DNA of 25,130 nt from an uncultured Lachnospiraceae bacterium (GCA_910578605.1 CAJTQG010000009.1:39283-64412); one strand, 5' to 3'; positions 1-8,700 are shown, counted from the first letter of the stretch. Made by a program: numbers and translations. Notes: generated by a model not told the origin, from the letters alone.

Positions 1-1
1 A

Positions 2-727
2 AAAAAGTTGGCATTTCAGGACTGTGATATTAAAAAACTGATTATCCCTGCATCTGTCACAAAGATTGCAAATGGCTCAGCTATAGGCGGAGCTTATGAA
101 ATTAAAGTGGAAAAAGGAAATAAAAAATATAAATCTAAAAATGGAGTAGTATTTACCAAAGACGGAAAAACCCTCGTCCGTTATCCGAAAAAGAAGAAGG
201 GCAGCACCTACCGGATTCCAAAGGGGGTAAAAACAATAGGAGAATCTGCTTTTTACGATGCTACACAGCCGGCAGACTATCAAAAATTAAACAAAATTAT
301 TATGCCGGACAGTGTAACGGTTATAAAAAGCTATGGATTGGACGGCATGTCAGTAGAGTCCATTCGTTTTTCCAAAAATTTAAAAAGGATAGAGGAGCGT
401 TCCCTTGGAGGATATCCTATGTCATCTTTAAAATTGCCGGAAAGTTTGGTTTACATTGGGGAAAAGAGTATATATTTTAAAGATTTAAAGGGAACTCTTG
501 TCATTCCAAAAAATGTAAAAGAAATAGCAAAGAATGGGATAGATTTACCTCCTAATGTAAAGAAGGTTGTGATAAAATCTAAAAAGATTAAGAAGTTATC
601 AAAAAAAGCATTTTTCAGCGATGCCAAAAAAGTAACAATTGTTCTGCCAAAATCAAAAAAATCAGCCTACAAGAAACTATTTACAAAAAAAAGGCTGGGA
701 AAAAAGATGAAGTTTGTTTACAAATAA
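2..727 (+). CDS. Leucine-rich repeat (BspA/LRR_5-type) protein, C-terminal part
   Basis: The frame is open to the left edge, so the gene is truncated at its 5' end by the window and the TTG at 8 is not a real start. About 240 residues are visible. They contain repeated units of the type 'L..I..P.SV..I...A', for example IIPASVTKI, RIPKGVKTIGESAF, IMPDSVTVI, KLPESLVYIGEKS and VIPKNVKEI, which is the BspA-like leucine-rich repeat pattern of many secreted or surface proteins in gut Clostridia. The last 45 residues are very lysine-rich and end in a short beta-type tail (VLPKSKKSAYKKL...), a common end for this family. Any signal peptide or cell-wall anchor would lie outside the window. Such proteins are usually thought to bind host or surface ligands; that is family knowledge, and nothing here fixes a ligand. 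No clear terminator follows it. Confidence 0.85.
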   Translation, partial: KKLAFQDCDIKKLIIPASVTKIANGSAIGGAYEIKVEKGNKKYKSKNGVVFTKDGKTLVRYPKKKKGSTYRIPKGVKTIGESAFYDATQPADYQKLNKIIMPDSVTVIKSYGLDGMSVESIRFSKNLKRIEERSLGGYPMSSLKLPESLVYIGEKSIYFKDLKGTLVIPKNVKEIAKNGIDLPPNVKKVVIKSKKIKKLSKKAFFSDAKKVTIVLPKSKKSAYKKLFTKKRLGKKMKFVYK

Positions 728-735
728 AAATTTTA

Positions 736-775
736 TCATTTAGGGCAAATTTTATTCAAAAACTTTCATTTAGGG
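736..775 (+). repeat. 10-bp direct repeat upstream of the rpsT promoter
   Basis: The decamer TCATTTAGGG occurs at 736-745 and again at 766-775, exactly 30 bp apart. The second copy abuts the -35 box of the rpsT promoter. The function is unknown; it may be an activator site or chance in AT-rich DNA. Confidence 0.4.
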
Positions 776-776
776 A

Positions 777-805
777 TTGACAGATATTTTCATTTGCATT
801 AAAAT
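777..805 (+). promoter_or_regulatory. Sigma-A type promoter of rpsT
   Basis: TTGACA (777-782) is followed after exactly 17 bases by TAAAAT (800-805). This is a near-consensus housekeeping promoter. Transcription would start near 811-813, leaving a leader of about 108 bases before the rpsT start codon. Confidence 0.8.
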
Positions 806-816
806 CATAGTCGTGT

Positions 817-893
817 GTGTGCATTCATCGTCCGCAAACCAAGGGATGCACACGGTCGTAAAGTAAGAGTCCTTCCTCTCTCAAAGGATTCTT
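817..893 (+). promoter_or_regulatory. Structured 5' leader of rpsT
   Basis: Two hairpins can be drawn in the leader. The first pairs GTGTGCAT (817-824) with ATGCACAC (846-853), a perfect 8-bp stem. The second pairs AAGAGTCCTT (865-874) with AAGGATTCTT (884-893), with one G-U pair. The ribosome site GGAGG lies just downstream. Ribosomal protein leaders are often autoregulatory, so this may be a binding site for S20 or a translational control element. That is inference from position and structure only. Confidence 0.5.
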
Positions 894-920
894 TGTTAAG
901 ACTATGGAGGTAATTTTAAA

Positions 921-1184
921 ATGGCTAATATTAAATCAGCAAAGAAAAGAATTTTAGTTAACAGAACTAAGGCAGAAAGAAACAAATCAATCCGTTCTAA
1001 AGTAAAGACCAGCATTAAAAAGGTTGAGGCTGCTGTTGCGGCAGGTGATAAGGCCGCTGCACAGACAGCATTAAAAAATGCGATTGTAGAAGTAAGCAAG
1101 GCTTGCAGCAAAGGTGTTTACCACAAGAACAATGCTTCTAGAAAAATCAGCCGTTTAACTAAAATGGTAAATACATTAGCTTAA
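921..1184 (+). CDS. rpsT: 30S ribosomal protein S20
   Basis: The 87-residue product begins MANIKSAKKRILVNRTKAERN, the typical S20 opening, and is rich in Lys and Ala throughout, as expected for this small helical-bundle protein that binds 16S rRNA in the small subunit body. The length matches the family (about 85-90 residues). A GGAGG ribosome site (906-910) sits 10 bases before the ATG. It is a single-gene unit, with its own promoter at 777-805, a structured leader and a strong terminator at 1206-1250. It converges on holA; rpsT next to holA and comEC is a frequent neighbourhood in Firmicutes and supports both assignments. Confidence 0.97.
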   Translation: MANIKSAKKRILVNRTKAERNKSIRSKVKTSIKKVEAAVAAGDKAAAQTALKNAIVEVSKACSKGVYHKNNASRKISRLTKMVNTLA

Positions 1185-1205
1185 GTGTAAATCCAGACAC
1201 AACAA

Positions 1206-1250
1206 AAGGCTGCCCAAAACAGAGTTTTTCTGTTTTGAGCAGTCTTTTTT
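1206..1250 (+). terminator. Rho-independent terminator of rpsT, probably bidirectional
   Basis: GGCTGCCCAAAACAGA (1208-1223) pairs with TCTGTTTTGAGCAGTC (1229-1244, one G-U type mismatch), followed by six T. On the minus strand the same hairpin is followed by CCTTTTGTTG, so it can also end the holA transcript that arrives from the right. Confidence 0.9.
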
Positions 1251-1301
1251 ACTTTCTATTTAATTAGAAGCGCACTATAAAGCAAAAACCTTCTGTGAGG
1301 A

Positions 1302-2303
1302 TCACACTCTAGCGTTGGGGAATGTGGTGCTTGTATAATTTACAAGCAGCAATTCTACCCCTATTTTATCTTCCATCCTCCCTGTCTTTATCCACTCCTC
1401 CGTCTGAATGCAATCCTCCAATGCCCTTTTCAGCATTGCAGTTGTAAAGTTTTTTACCTGTCTGATAGATTTTCCCACAATAAAGCTCTGCAATCCCATT
1501 TTTCCTGCAATATCTGCTTGGCTTCGACCATCCTCCAGCAAGCTTTTTACCTGCATCAAAATATTAAATTGCCTAGTAAGCATAAATAAAATCCTCATAG
1601 GAGGCTCCTTGACGGCAATCAAATCGTAATAGAGCGACAGGGTTTTTCTTTGATTTTTATTTCCCATGGCATCTACCATCTCAAATATTTTTCCGTTAAT
1701 CCTGGCAGTACATACTTCCTCCACGTCCTTTGTCTCTATCACTTCTCTGTCAAGAGTATAACAGAGCAGTTTTTCTAATTCTGTGGAAATGCACTCCATA
1801 TCCAAGCCTGTTTTTTCCAAAAAGCAATCTAGCGTCTCTTTTTTGATTTTTTTCCCCTCTTTCCCAAGCATACCAAGAATCCACTTTGTCAGCTCTTTCT
1901 CGCTCTGCCTTTTACATTCGCATGGATAACCAAATTCCTTTACTCTCTTAAACAGCTTTCCTCTCTTATCCACCTCAGACTCCACAAATACAAGCACAGT
2001 AGTATCTGGCACTTGAGAAATATAGTCTGCCACCTCATCGGCAGCCTTCTTAAAAAAGCCGGAATCCTCAATTAAAATAATTCGTTTATCTGCAAAAAAT
2101 GGCAGAGTTTCCGCCACATCAATGACCTCACGAAAAGAAATGCCTTTTCCCTCATAGGCGCTGTAATTCATCTGGTCTGTATCCTTGAGCACTGCCTGCA
2201 CCAGCTGTTTCTTATAATAACGTTTTAAGTATTCCTCCTCCCCATATAAAAGATATACTTTTGCAAAATCCCGATTTTTTATTTGTTCTTGTATTTTTTT
2301 CAT
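1302..2303 (-). CDS. holA: DNA polymerase III, delta subunit (clamp loader)
   Basis: The 333-residue protein matches the delta subunit in length (about 330-345) and layout. The N-terminal part has the family opening with YLLYGEEEYL at residues 18-27 (a degenerate nucleotide-fold loop), then stretches such as 'PFFADKRIILIED' and 'DTTVLVFVE'. The C-terminal half is the helical collar region, with the pattern 'RILFMLTRQFNILMQVKSL' near residues 237-256. Delta opens the beta sliding clamp during clamp loading in DNA replication. The ATG at 2303 has AAGGA close upstream. The gene starts 14 bases after comEC ends, so it is probably the last gene of the comEA-comEC string. The C-terminal end overlaps nothing and stops 50 bases before the rpsT terminator. 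Confidence 0.95.
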   Translation of the reverse strand: MKKIQEQIKNRDFAKVYLLYGEEEYLKRYYKKQLVQAVLKDTDQMNYSAYEGKGISFREVIDVAETLPFFADKRIILIEDSGFFKKAADEVADYISQVPDTTVLVFVESEVDKRGKLFKRVKEFGYPCECKRQSEKELTKWILGMLGKEGKKIKKETLDCFLEKTGLDMECISTELEKLLCYTLDREVIETKDVEEVCTARINGKIFEMVDAMGNKNQRKTLSLYYDLIAVKEPPMRILFMLTRQFNILMQVKSLLEDGRSQADIAGKMGLQSFIVGKSIRQVKNFTTAMLKRALEDCIQTEEWIKTGRMEDKIGVELLLVNYTSTTFPNARV

Positions 2304-2317
2304 ATCCTTCTATTCCT

Positions 2318-4795
2318 TTATTGCATATTAATAAATTGATACTTTAGCTCCATCCCATCTCTTGAATAAACAGTAATCTGCCCTCTATCCTTTGTCACGG
2401 CATACTCCGCTCCTGCTTCTCTCAATCTTTGACATGTTTCCTGATGAGGATGCCTGTAACGATTGTTTACTCCTGCACTGATAACACAGAAGGAAGGGGA
2501 CAATACCTTCAAAAAGGCTTCACTGCTTGAACTTTTCGAACCATGGTGTCCAACCTTAAGCACTTGTACTTGAGGCAACCTATTTTCCATTAGCAATCCC
2601 CTTTCTCCCTCCTCATCTAAGTCCCCGGTAAATAAAAAACTGCATTCCCTGTACTGCAAGTGCCAAACTTGAGATAAAGTATTTCTATTTTCTCCTATGT
2701 CTTTTGAGGATGGATACAGGCAGGTCATATTGAAATCTGTTCCCCTTAATACGCTTCCCTTCTCCACATACACCACTTTTACATTGGCTCTATGGGCCAA
2801 ACCCCATATTTCCTTGTAGTCCTTCCTAAGACTGTCATGTTTTGTAAGATACAATGTGTCAATCTTGTACTCTCCCTTTGCCGTCAACTCCAACAATTCC
2901 AATATACCGCTCATATGGTCCTCATCCATATGACTGATAAAAATTCCGTCCAGCCCGCTTACACCCTTTGCCTTTAAAAAAGGTAAAATTCTGTATTTTC
3001 CTACCTGCTTTACATTGCTGCTGCCTCCGTCAATCAAATAATGCCTCCCTTGCAGCTGCAAATAAATGCTGTCCCCTTGTCCTACATCTAAATATACTAC
3101 TTCCAATGGGGGAACTTTTTCCCAAAATAAGATTAACAGACAGCACAACACCACCACTGCCATCCCTGCTCTTCTCCCATATCTGACATACCAGGCAGAC
3201 TGCTCTTCCTCCCTATTAGCATTCCTTTTGTAAGGAAAAACTTCATGCAGACCAATGGACGTCTTGCATCCTGCAGCACCACACTCTCCCCTTTTATCAC
3301 ATAACAAATAAATAATTATAAAACCAAGAGTTCCTAGCAGATAATACCACACCACATGAGAGAACTCCGGCTTGCCGCAGATCCATTCAGACTTGGGCAG
3401 AGAAAAAGTAAGCCTTGATAAAGCTTCAAATAATTGTAAGAGGTATACTCCCAATCCAATCCCCAATCTGCCGGCTCCTTCTATAAGCTGTTCCATCACT
3501 AATCCTAAAATCCCACAGCCCACCACCAGTCCCATACAGGGGACTACAAATAAATTTAACAACATCCCATATAAAGGAAGCTGATAATAATTCCACGCCA
3601 GCACAGGAACCTGCACCAATGTGAGAACAAGGGAAGTATGTATTCCTTTTCCCAGTGACGTTTCAATATACAAAAAGGTATTCCAGATAGGCGCCAGACA
3701 ACCAATGGCAAGTACAGATAATATTGACAGCCAAAATCCAGCATTTCCATAGAAACCAGGATTTATCCAAAGCAGTACTAACACGGCAATGCTTAAGCTG
3801 TTTGCCATATCATATTTTCTGCCTAACATTTGAGCAAAAAGACGAATCGAAAACATAATCCATGCCCTAAGTGCTGATGGCTGCATTCCTGTCATAATCG
3901 TGTAGGCCAGCATAATAAGAAAACAGCTTCCACCAGACAAGAAAAAACCAAATCTTTTTCTCTGAAGACTGTAACAGCCATTTCCCATAATAGTCAAATG
4001 TATTCCAGAAATACAAATCACATGGGCCAGCCCCGACCTTTGATACATCTCCTTTGTGTCCGATAATAAATGTTCCTTTTCTCCAAACAAGATTGCCTCA
4101 TATAGTCCTGCCGTCTCTTTATCACATATTACATTGATACCTCTGCAAAAACTTTTTTTCATATTCCAAAGCTCTCTGCAAAATCTGCCGTAAAATTGAT
4201 GAAACTTAGAAACGTGTTTTACAGTATCTCCATAGACAAGCTCCCCCTTCAACAACACTCCGATAGAGCGATAATAGTTTTTCTCGTTGTAATTCCCCTC
4301 ATTTCTCGCCCTATTCCACTGTTTATTTTGGGCATTCCCCCTTATCCAATCCCCAGTATGCCATCCCTCCTCACCCGTCTGCAAGCATACCGAAAATTCT
4401 CCTACATACTCTCCCTCCCAATAAATTTGACTGTGCTTTACATACAAATAAAAATTGTCGTTCTTTCTCTCTATCTTGTCAATCATCCCTGCAAAAAACC
4501 ACACACTATCCTCTGAAATAGAATCCGCCAGCTTACATTGACTAACAAAGCTCTCCATTCTCTCCATTCCCATTCCAAAGAAAAAAAGACATACCGTAAA
4601 ATAAATCATTGCCAGCTTGCCTTTCCTGGCTGATTTATTCTCCTCCTTTTCCCTCTTTGCAGTCAGCCAAAAGCCTACGCACCCAGTCAACAGTGCAATA
4701 CCCAAAAACAGTATACTCAGCCGCTTTCCCTGTCCATATACTGTCAACTCTCCCAATACAAAGACCGTCATCCACCAAATAAACGGTCTTACCAT
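2318..4795 (-). CDS. comEC: DNA internalization competence protein ComEC/Rec2
   Basis: The 825-residue product has the full ComEC layout. There are N-terminal membrane segments with a DUF4131-like soluble loop, and a central multi-pass Competence domain with the signature 'HVICISGIHLTIMG' near residues 257-270. Many further hydrophobic helices run to about residue 550. A C-terminal metallo-beta-lactamase-like domain begins at 'VYLDVGQGDS' near 567-576. Its metal-binding motif reads HMDEDHMSG near 623, a variant of HxHxDH with Met at position 2, and a later 'VGHHGSKSS' lies near 747. ComEC forms the inner-membrane channel for single-stranded DNA uptake, and its C-terminal domain is proposed to degrade one strand. 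It begins with GGAGGGGAGAT before the ATG and lies 29 bases after the GerMN gene. No late competence pilus genes are in the window, so actual transformability is unknown. Confidence 0.95.
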   Translation of the reverse strand: MVRPFIWWMTVFVLGELTVYGQGKRLSILFLGIALLTGCVGFWLTAKREKEENKSARKGKLAMIYFTVCLFFFGMGMERMESFVSQCKLADSISEDSVWFFAGMIDKIERKNDNFYLYVKHSQIYWEGEYVGEFSVCLQTGEEGWHTGDWIRGNAQNKQWNRARNEGNYNEKNYYRSIGVLLKGELVYGDTVKHVSKFHQFYGRFCRELWNMKKSFCRGINVICDKETAGLYEAILFGEKEHLLSDTKEMYQRSGLAHVICISGIHLTIMGNGCYSLQRKRFGFFLSGGSCFLIMLAYTIMTGMQPSALRAWIMFSIRLFAQMLGRKYDMANSLSIAVLVLLWINPGFYGNAGFWLSILSVLAIGCLAPIWNTFLYIETSLGKGIHTSLVLTLVQVPVLAWNYYQLPLYGMLLNLFVVPCMGLVVGCGILGLVMEQLIEGAGRLGIGLGVYLLQLFEALSRLTFSLPKSEWICGKPEFSHVVWYYLLGTLGFIIIYLLCDKRGECGAAGCKTSIGLHEVFPYKRNANREEEQSAWYVRYGRRAGMAVVVLCCLLILFWEKVPPLEVVYLDVGQGDSIYLQLQGRHYLIDGGSSNVKQVGKYRILPFLKAKGVSGLDGIFISHMDEDHMSGILELLELTAKGEYKIDTLYLTKHDSLRKDYKEIWGLAHRANVKVVYVEKGSVLRGTDFNMTCLYPSSKDIGENRNTLSQVWHLQYRECSFLFTGDLDEEGERGLLMENRLPQVQVLKVGHHGSKSSSSEAFLKVLSPSFCVISAGVNNRYRHPHQETCQRLREAGAEYAVTKDRGQITVYSRDGMELKYQFINMQ

Positions 4796-4824
4796 ATCTC
4801 CCCTCCATTTTTGTTTTTATTTTT

Positions 4825-5769
4825 TTAATTTTTCTTTTCCAGCAAATCCAAATTTCTCATAAACGGCTGATTTAGAGGTATATTTTCATGATAATGCAGC
4901 TCCACATCTCCATTGACACTAATCTGCACCTTATTGATATAACCAAGGTCGCACAGAGAATTCACAACGGAATAGATTGCCACCTCACTAGATACCTCCT
5001 CTGATTCATTTAAAAAAGCCTCGTCAAAATTCACATAACACACTCCGTCCACTGTGGAAATACTGAGCAATTTTACATGGGAGGACAGTGTCCGATTTAC
5101 AGAAAAATCGGAAGGTCCCTTTATCAGCTGCTCTACCACATACTTTTCCATAGAGGTATTGTTGGAGGTAATACCATCATAGGTTTTGTCCACCAGCTTT
5201 GTCCCATCCTCATTGGCAAAATACAACACATACTTAACAGACTTGTACGAATTGATAGTAGCCCCTGAGTTATCCACAAAATCTGCAGCCCGAAGAGCTC
5301 CCACCGGATTCCCCTGGCTGTCTGTTAGACCTTGTCCATCTATGGAAATCACTACAAAATTGATATTTTCTATCTGTGTCAATGTCAGCACTGTTGCCGC
5401 CCTGCACAAATACTCCTCCTTTTTTTTCATGCTGGCATACTCTGCATTGTAATCTATATGGAGCACGTAATTTTCCATATCTATTGATTGTATTTTTACA
5501 TTTTCCGGCATTACCTTCTGCATATCCACATTATCCGGAGCCTTCTTCATCTGCACTAACAGCTCCTCTGCCAGCTTGCGGACATCGGATGTATCTGTAT
5601 TGTAACCTGACATCAGCAAACTTGCCTTTTCCTTGTCCATATAGTAAATTTGATAATCTGACTGCTCCTGCTCCCTCTTTTTACACCCATATGTCACACC
5701 TATTATCATCACAAGCATAACCCCCAGAACAAAACGAAGCAGCCAATACCCACCTTTTATTTTTTTCAA
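4825..5769 (-). CDS. GerMN-domain lipoprotein
   Basis: The 314-residue protein has a basic start (MKKIKGG), a hydrophobic segment (about residues 10-26) and Cys29 in the context VTYGC. It is therefore probably a lipoprotein exported and anchored outside the membrane, although the lipobox is not canonical (Thr and Tyr at -3 and -2). Two tandem GerMN-type domains follow. The first, about 35-150, contains 'YVLHIDYNAEYASM'; the second, about 170-300, contains 'VEQLIKGPS' and 'VDGVCYVNFDEAF'. The name comes from spore germination protein GerM, but the domain is found in many envelope lipoproteins, and a germination role is not shown here. The start is a TTG with GGTGAG five bases upstream. It sits downstream of the histidine kinase and upstream of comEC, all on the same strand. 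This placement fits an envelope-stress or sensor accessory role, which is inference. Confidence 0.85.
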   Translation of the reverse strand: MKKIKGGYWLLRFVLGVMLVMIIGVTYGCKKREQEQSDYQIYYMDKEKASLLMSGYNTDTSDVRKLAEELLVQMKKAPDNVDMQKVMPENVKIQSIDMENYVLHIDYNAEYASMKKKEEYLCRAATVLTLTQIENINFVVISIDGQGLTDSQGNPVGALRAADFVDNSGATINSYKSVKYVLYFANEDGTKLVDKTYDGITSNNTSMEKYVVEQLIKGPSDFSVNRTLSSHVKLLSISTVDGVCYVNFDEAFLNESEEVSSEVAIYSVVNSLCDLGYINKVQISVNGDVELHYHENIPLNQPFMRNLDLLEKKN

Positions 5770-5892
5770 GCTATCTCACCATTCCTTGCTTTTCAGTTTT
5801 ACCTCCAATACTAGATGTTACTGCGAATTGGCTCTGCAGTTCCCACAAATCTGCCGCCACCTCTGTTCTCATACGTTAGAAGCAAAGCTGCT

Positions 5893-7338
5893 TTATAATA
5901 TATAACTTAATGGGATTCTCATTGTAAATGTAGTTCCCTCTCCCTCTTTACTGTGTATTTTAATATCACCCTTGTGAAGAACTACAATATCCTTTGTGAT
6001 GGCAAGTCCAAGACCAGAACCTCCTGTCTCTCTGGAGCGGGTTTTATCAACCCTGTAAAAACGTTCAAATACCTTATCACACTCTTCCTTTGGAATTCCC
6101 ATTCCGCAATCTGCAACCTTCACATAAAAATATTTATGGTCTGCGTTTAATGATACACGTACCCAACCGTCCAGCACATTGTATTTCACTGCATTTTCTA
6201 CAAGATTGGAAATGGCAATCGTTATCTTTACCTCATCCACCTCGGCAATGACCGGACGAAAGCTCTCATATACCAGTTCAATATTTTTTTTCTCTGCGAT
6301 AGGACGCACCCGTTTTAATATCAATTCTATACACTCATTCATATTGATAGGAACAATATTTAACCGGGCTGCATTTTTATCCATCTTCACTAAAGTAAGC
6401 AAATCTGTGATAAGTCGATTCTCCCTGTCAATTTCCTCCACAATATCCGCCATAAATTCCTGATAAAGCTCTGGCGGAACATCCTCTTGCGTCAACAGGG
6501 AATCCGCCAACACCTTCATGGAAGTAATAGGTGTTTTCAATTCATGTGATACATTAGACACAAACTCCTGTCGGGATTTTTCTAACTGCATCATTCTGTC
6601 AACTGCTTCATTAAACGCATTGGATATCTCCATAGTCTCCGAATACTCACTGATATACATTTTTTCCTCTAAATGTCCTGCGTTCATTCGGTCAATGGCA
6701 AGCTCTATCTTTTTAAAGGGACGTACTAGATATTGAGACGTAATAAAAGAAAACGCCACAAGCACAACAAATAAAATCAACTGAATAATACTCACCTTAT
6801 ATTCTATGCTTTCCATCTCCTCATGTACATCCATGGTGGAGAAGGTTACTAACATTACACCTTGAATATTTTGAGAATCCAGAGAAGTTATGGGCAGTGC
6901 AAATTCAATATAATGCTCCCTGCTATTATACATGGAAACCTTCTCCCCCTCAAAACATTTGATTGCATTTGGCGCAATACTGTATTTATTTTCATCCATC
7001 ACATATGTATCCTTGAGAATAGAGTAATCTTCGTTGATGATTAATATTCTTCCATCATACATACTAGAGAGCTGGGACAATTCTGCATTTACAGTTGGAC
7101 TTTGGGTCTGGGCAGTAAGATAATTCTCACTGACTAAATGATTACGCAGAATATTACACTGATTCTGCAGACGATCCATCTTATGCTTTACCATCTGCTC
7201 CTCATAATTATCCAATAAACTCACCCGAAAAAAGAAAGCAGGCACACAGCCTGCACACAGCAGAGCAAAAAATATACGAAATCGAATGCTTTTTATAAAC
7301 TTATTTTTAATGAAGCAAACAAATTTTTTATCCTTCAA
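5893..7338 (-). CDS. Sensor histidine kinase, HAMP-HisKA-HATPase
   Basis: This is a 481-residue membrane sensor kinase. Transmembrane helix 1 spans about residues 21-39. An extracellular sensor of about 140 residues runs to helix 2 (about 183-203), and a HAMP linker covers about 203-255. The HisKA box is SNVSHELKTP, with phospho-acceptor His265. The ATPase domain shows N-box residues Asn378 and Asn382 (NLVENAVKYN), G1 at DCGMG (410-414), the FERFYR F-box (424-429) and G2 GGSGLGL (439-445), so all catalytic parts are intact. The TTG start overlaps the response regulator stop by 11 bases, with AGG eight bases upstream. Translational coupling with the regulator is therefore likely, and the two form one phosphorelay pair. 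The sensed signal is unknown. The architecture resembles the WalK/PhoR group. Confidence 0.93.
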   Translation of the reverse strand: MKDKKFVCFIKNKFIKSIRFRIFFALLCAGCVPAFFFRVSLLDNYEEQMVKHKMDRLQNQCNILRNHLVSENYLTAQTQSPTVNAELSQLSSMYDGRILIINEDYSILKDTYVMDENKYSIAPNAIKCFEGEKVSMYNSREHYIEFALPITSLDSQNIQGVMLVTFSTMDVHEEMESIEYKVSIIQLILFVVLVAFSFITSQYLVRPFKKIELAIDRMNAGHLEEKMYISEYSETMEISNAFNEAVDRMMQLEKSRQEFVSNVSHELKTPITSMKVLADSLLTQEDVPPELYQEFMADIVEEIDRENRLITDLLTLVKMDKNAARLNIVPINMNECIELILKRVRPIAEKKNIELVYESFRPVIAEVDEVKITIAISNLVENAVKYNVLDGWVRVSLNADHKYFYVKVADCGMGIPKEECDKVFERFYRVDKTRSRETGGSGLGLAITKDIVVLHKGDIKIHSKEGEGTTFTMRIPLSYIL

Positions 7339-8017
7339 AATAATAACCTACTCCCCATTTTGTATGAACATATTTTGGTTCGCTTGGATTGACTTCTATT
7401 TTTTCCCGCAGTCTTCTAACATGTACATCCACCGTCCGCACATCACCAGGATACCCCTCCCCCCAAATAATGTTCAATAAGTTCTCTCTGCTGTACACTT
7501 TATTTTGATTTTTCACAAGCAAATCCAGCAAATCATATTCCTTTGCTGTCAAATTGATTTCCTTGTCTTTAATAAACACTCTTCTTCCGTCCAAATCCAG
7601 GCGCAATTCTCCCTTTTGAATCACACTGAGCTGTGTGGGCGTCTCCCTGTGAAATGAATTTCTTCGGATAATGGCCTTCACTCTTGCCTTTACCTCAAGT
7701 ATATTAAAAGGCTTTGTTATGTAGTCATCTGCACCGTACTCTAAGCCCAGTATCTTATCCATATCCTCCCCCTTTGCCGTCAGCATAATAATGGGCATAT
7801 TGGAAAACTCCCGAATCTGTTGGCATACTTGAAAGCCGTCATAGATGGGAAGCATAACATCTAACAATACGACATCATACTCCGTCTTGCGTGCTAATTC
7901 AACTGCCTCCTCACCATCATAAGCGCAGTCCACCTCCATGCCATCCTGAAGCAGACTAAAACGGATTCCTTTTACAATCAATTTTTCATCATCCACTACC
8001 AACACTTTTACTGCCAT
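7328..8017 (-). CDS. OmpR/PhoB-family response regulator
   Basis: The 229-residue protein has an N-terminal receiver domain with acidic pair Asp9/Asp10, phospho-acceptor Asp53 (LLDVMLP), Thr80 and Lys102 (TKPF), all the residues needed for phosphorylation switching. A C-terminal winged-helix DNA-binding domain follows (about 130-228), with the typical 'LTAKEYDLLDLLVKNQNKVYSRENLL' region and the 'DVRTVDVHVRRLREKI' recognition helix. It should be activated by the overlapping downstream kinase and bind direct-repeat operators. The ATG has GAGGG seven bases upstream, and the gene follows comEA by only 12 bases. What it regulates is not visible here. An attractive but unproven idea is that it controls its own string, including comEA and comEC. 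Confidence 0.94.
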   Translation of the reverse strand: MAVKVLVVDDEKLIVKGIRFSLLQDGMEVDCAYDGEEAVELARKTEYDVVLLDVMLPIYDGFQVCQQIREFSNMPIIMLTAKGEDMDKILGLEYGADDYITKPFNILEVKARVKAIIRRNSFHRETPTQLSVIQKGELRLDLDGRRVFIKDKEINLTAKEYDLLDLLVKNQNKVYSRENLLNIIWGEGYPGDVRTVDVHVRRLREKIEVNPSEPKYVHTKWGVGYYFEG

Positions 8018-8029
8018 TTGATTTCCCTC

Positions 8030-8641
8030 TCATTCTACACATATATCATCCTGAATTTTTTCATAGGAACCTTCCTTGATTCCCTCCACCTTCATCAAAT
8101 CACGAATCTGAGAAAATGCTCCCTGACTTTGCCGATAGGTTATAATGGCCTGGGCCTTCACTTCACCAATTCCGGATAATGTCATCAATTCTTCCTTCGA
8201 TGCCGTGTTGATATTTATTTTTGTACTTTTTGCTTTTTCACTCTCTTCATCTGTAAATGTATCTTTAAAAGCCAACGACTCCTTTTTTGATGGTATGTGT
8301 ACCTGAACTCCATCCTGCAAAGCTTCTGCAAGATTGCAAGATTTTGTGTCCGCCTTTTTTGTCATACCTCCCGCCGCCTCAATGGCCTGATAAATCCTAC
8401 TGTCTGCCGGAAGGCGGTATACACCTGGCTTTTTTACACATCCTGACACATAAACATAGATTTCTGACGTAACATTACTTACGCCGGCATCACTGCTTTG
8501 TGTTTCTATCATCTTTGTCTCTTTACTTTCATGCATTACCCCATTTTCGGAATCGGGCAAACTGCAGCTATACAAAATACCTGCTGCCAAAATCAGAATG
8601 AAAATCCCCCACCATTTCACTAATTTACAATATTTCTCCAT
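8030..8641 (-). CDS. comEA: ComEA-type DNA-binding competence protein (SLBB plus helix-hairpin-helix)
   Basis: The start is placed at the ATG at 8641 (GGGAGA six bases upstream) rather than at a TTG 33 bases earlier that has no ribosome site. This gives 203 residues. An N-terminal hydrophobic anchor (about 8-25) ends at Cys26 in LYSC, so either a membrane anchor or a lipoprotein is possible. An SLBB-type domain (about 60-118, 'VYVSGCVKKPGVYRLP') is followed by a linker and a C-terminal helix-hairpin-helix pair (about 142-203, 'ININTASKEELMTLSGIGE'). ComEA holds double-stranded DNA at the outer membrane face and feeds it to ComEC. Here comEA and comEC are separated by a two-component system and a GerMN lipoprotein instead of being adjacent as in Bacillus. 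Confidence 0.92.
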   Translation of the reverse strand: MEKYCKLVKWWGIFILILAAGILYSCSLPDSENGVMHESKETKMIETQSSDAGVSNVTSEIYVYVSGCVKKPGVYRLPADSRIYQAIEAAGGMTKKADTKSCNLAEALQDGVQVHIPSKKESLAFKDTFTDEESEKAKSTKININTASKEELMTLSGIGEVKAQAIITYRQSQGAFSQIRDLMKVEGIKEGSYEKIQDDICVE

Positions 8642-8700
8642 AGAATCTCCCTTCGCTCTCACACGACCAGGCAAAGGAGATTTTAAAACACCTGTACACT

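Noticed and set aside
5770..5892. GGAGGT followed by CTG as a possible tiny ORF before the GerMN gene
   Set aside because: It would encode only six codons before a stop and does not start with ATG, GTG or TTG.
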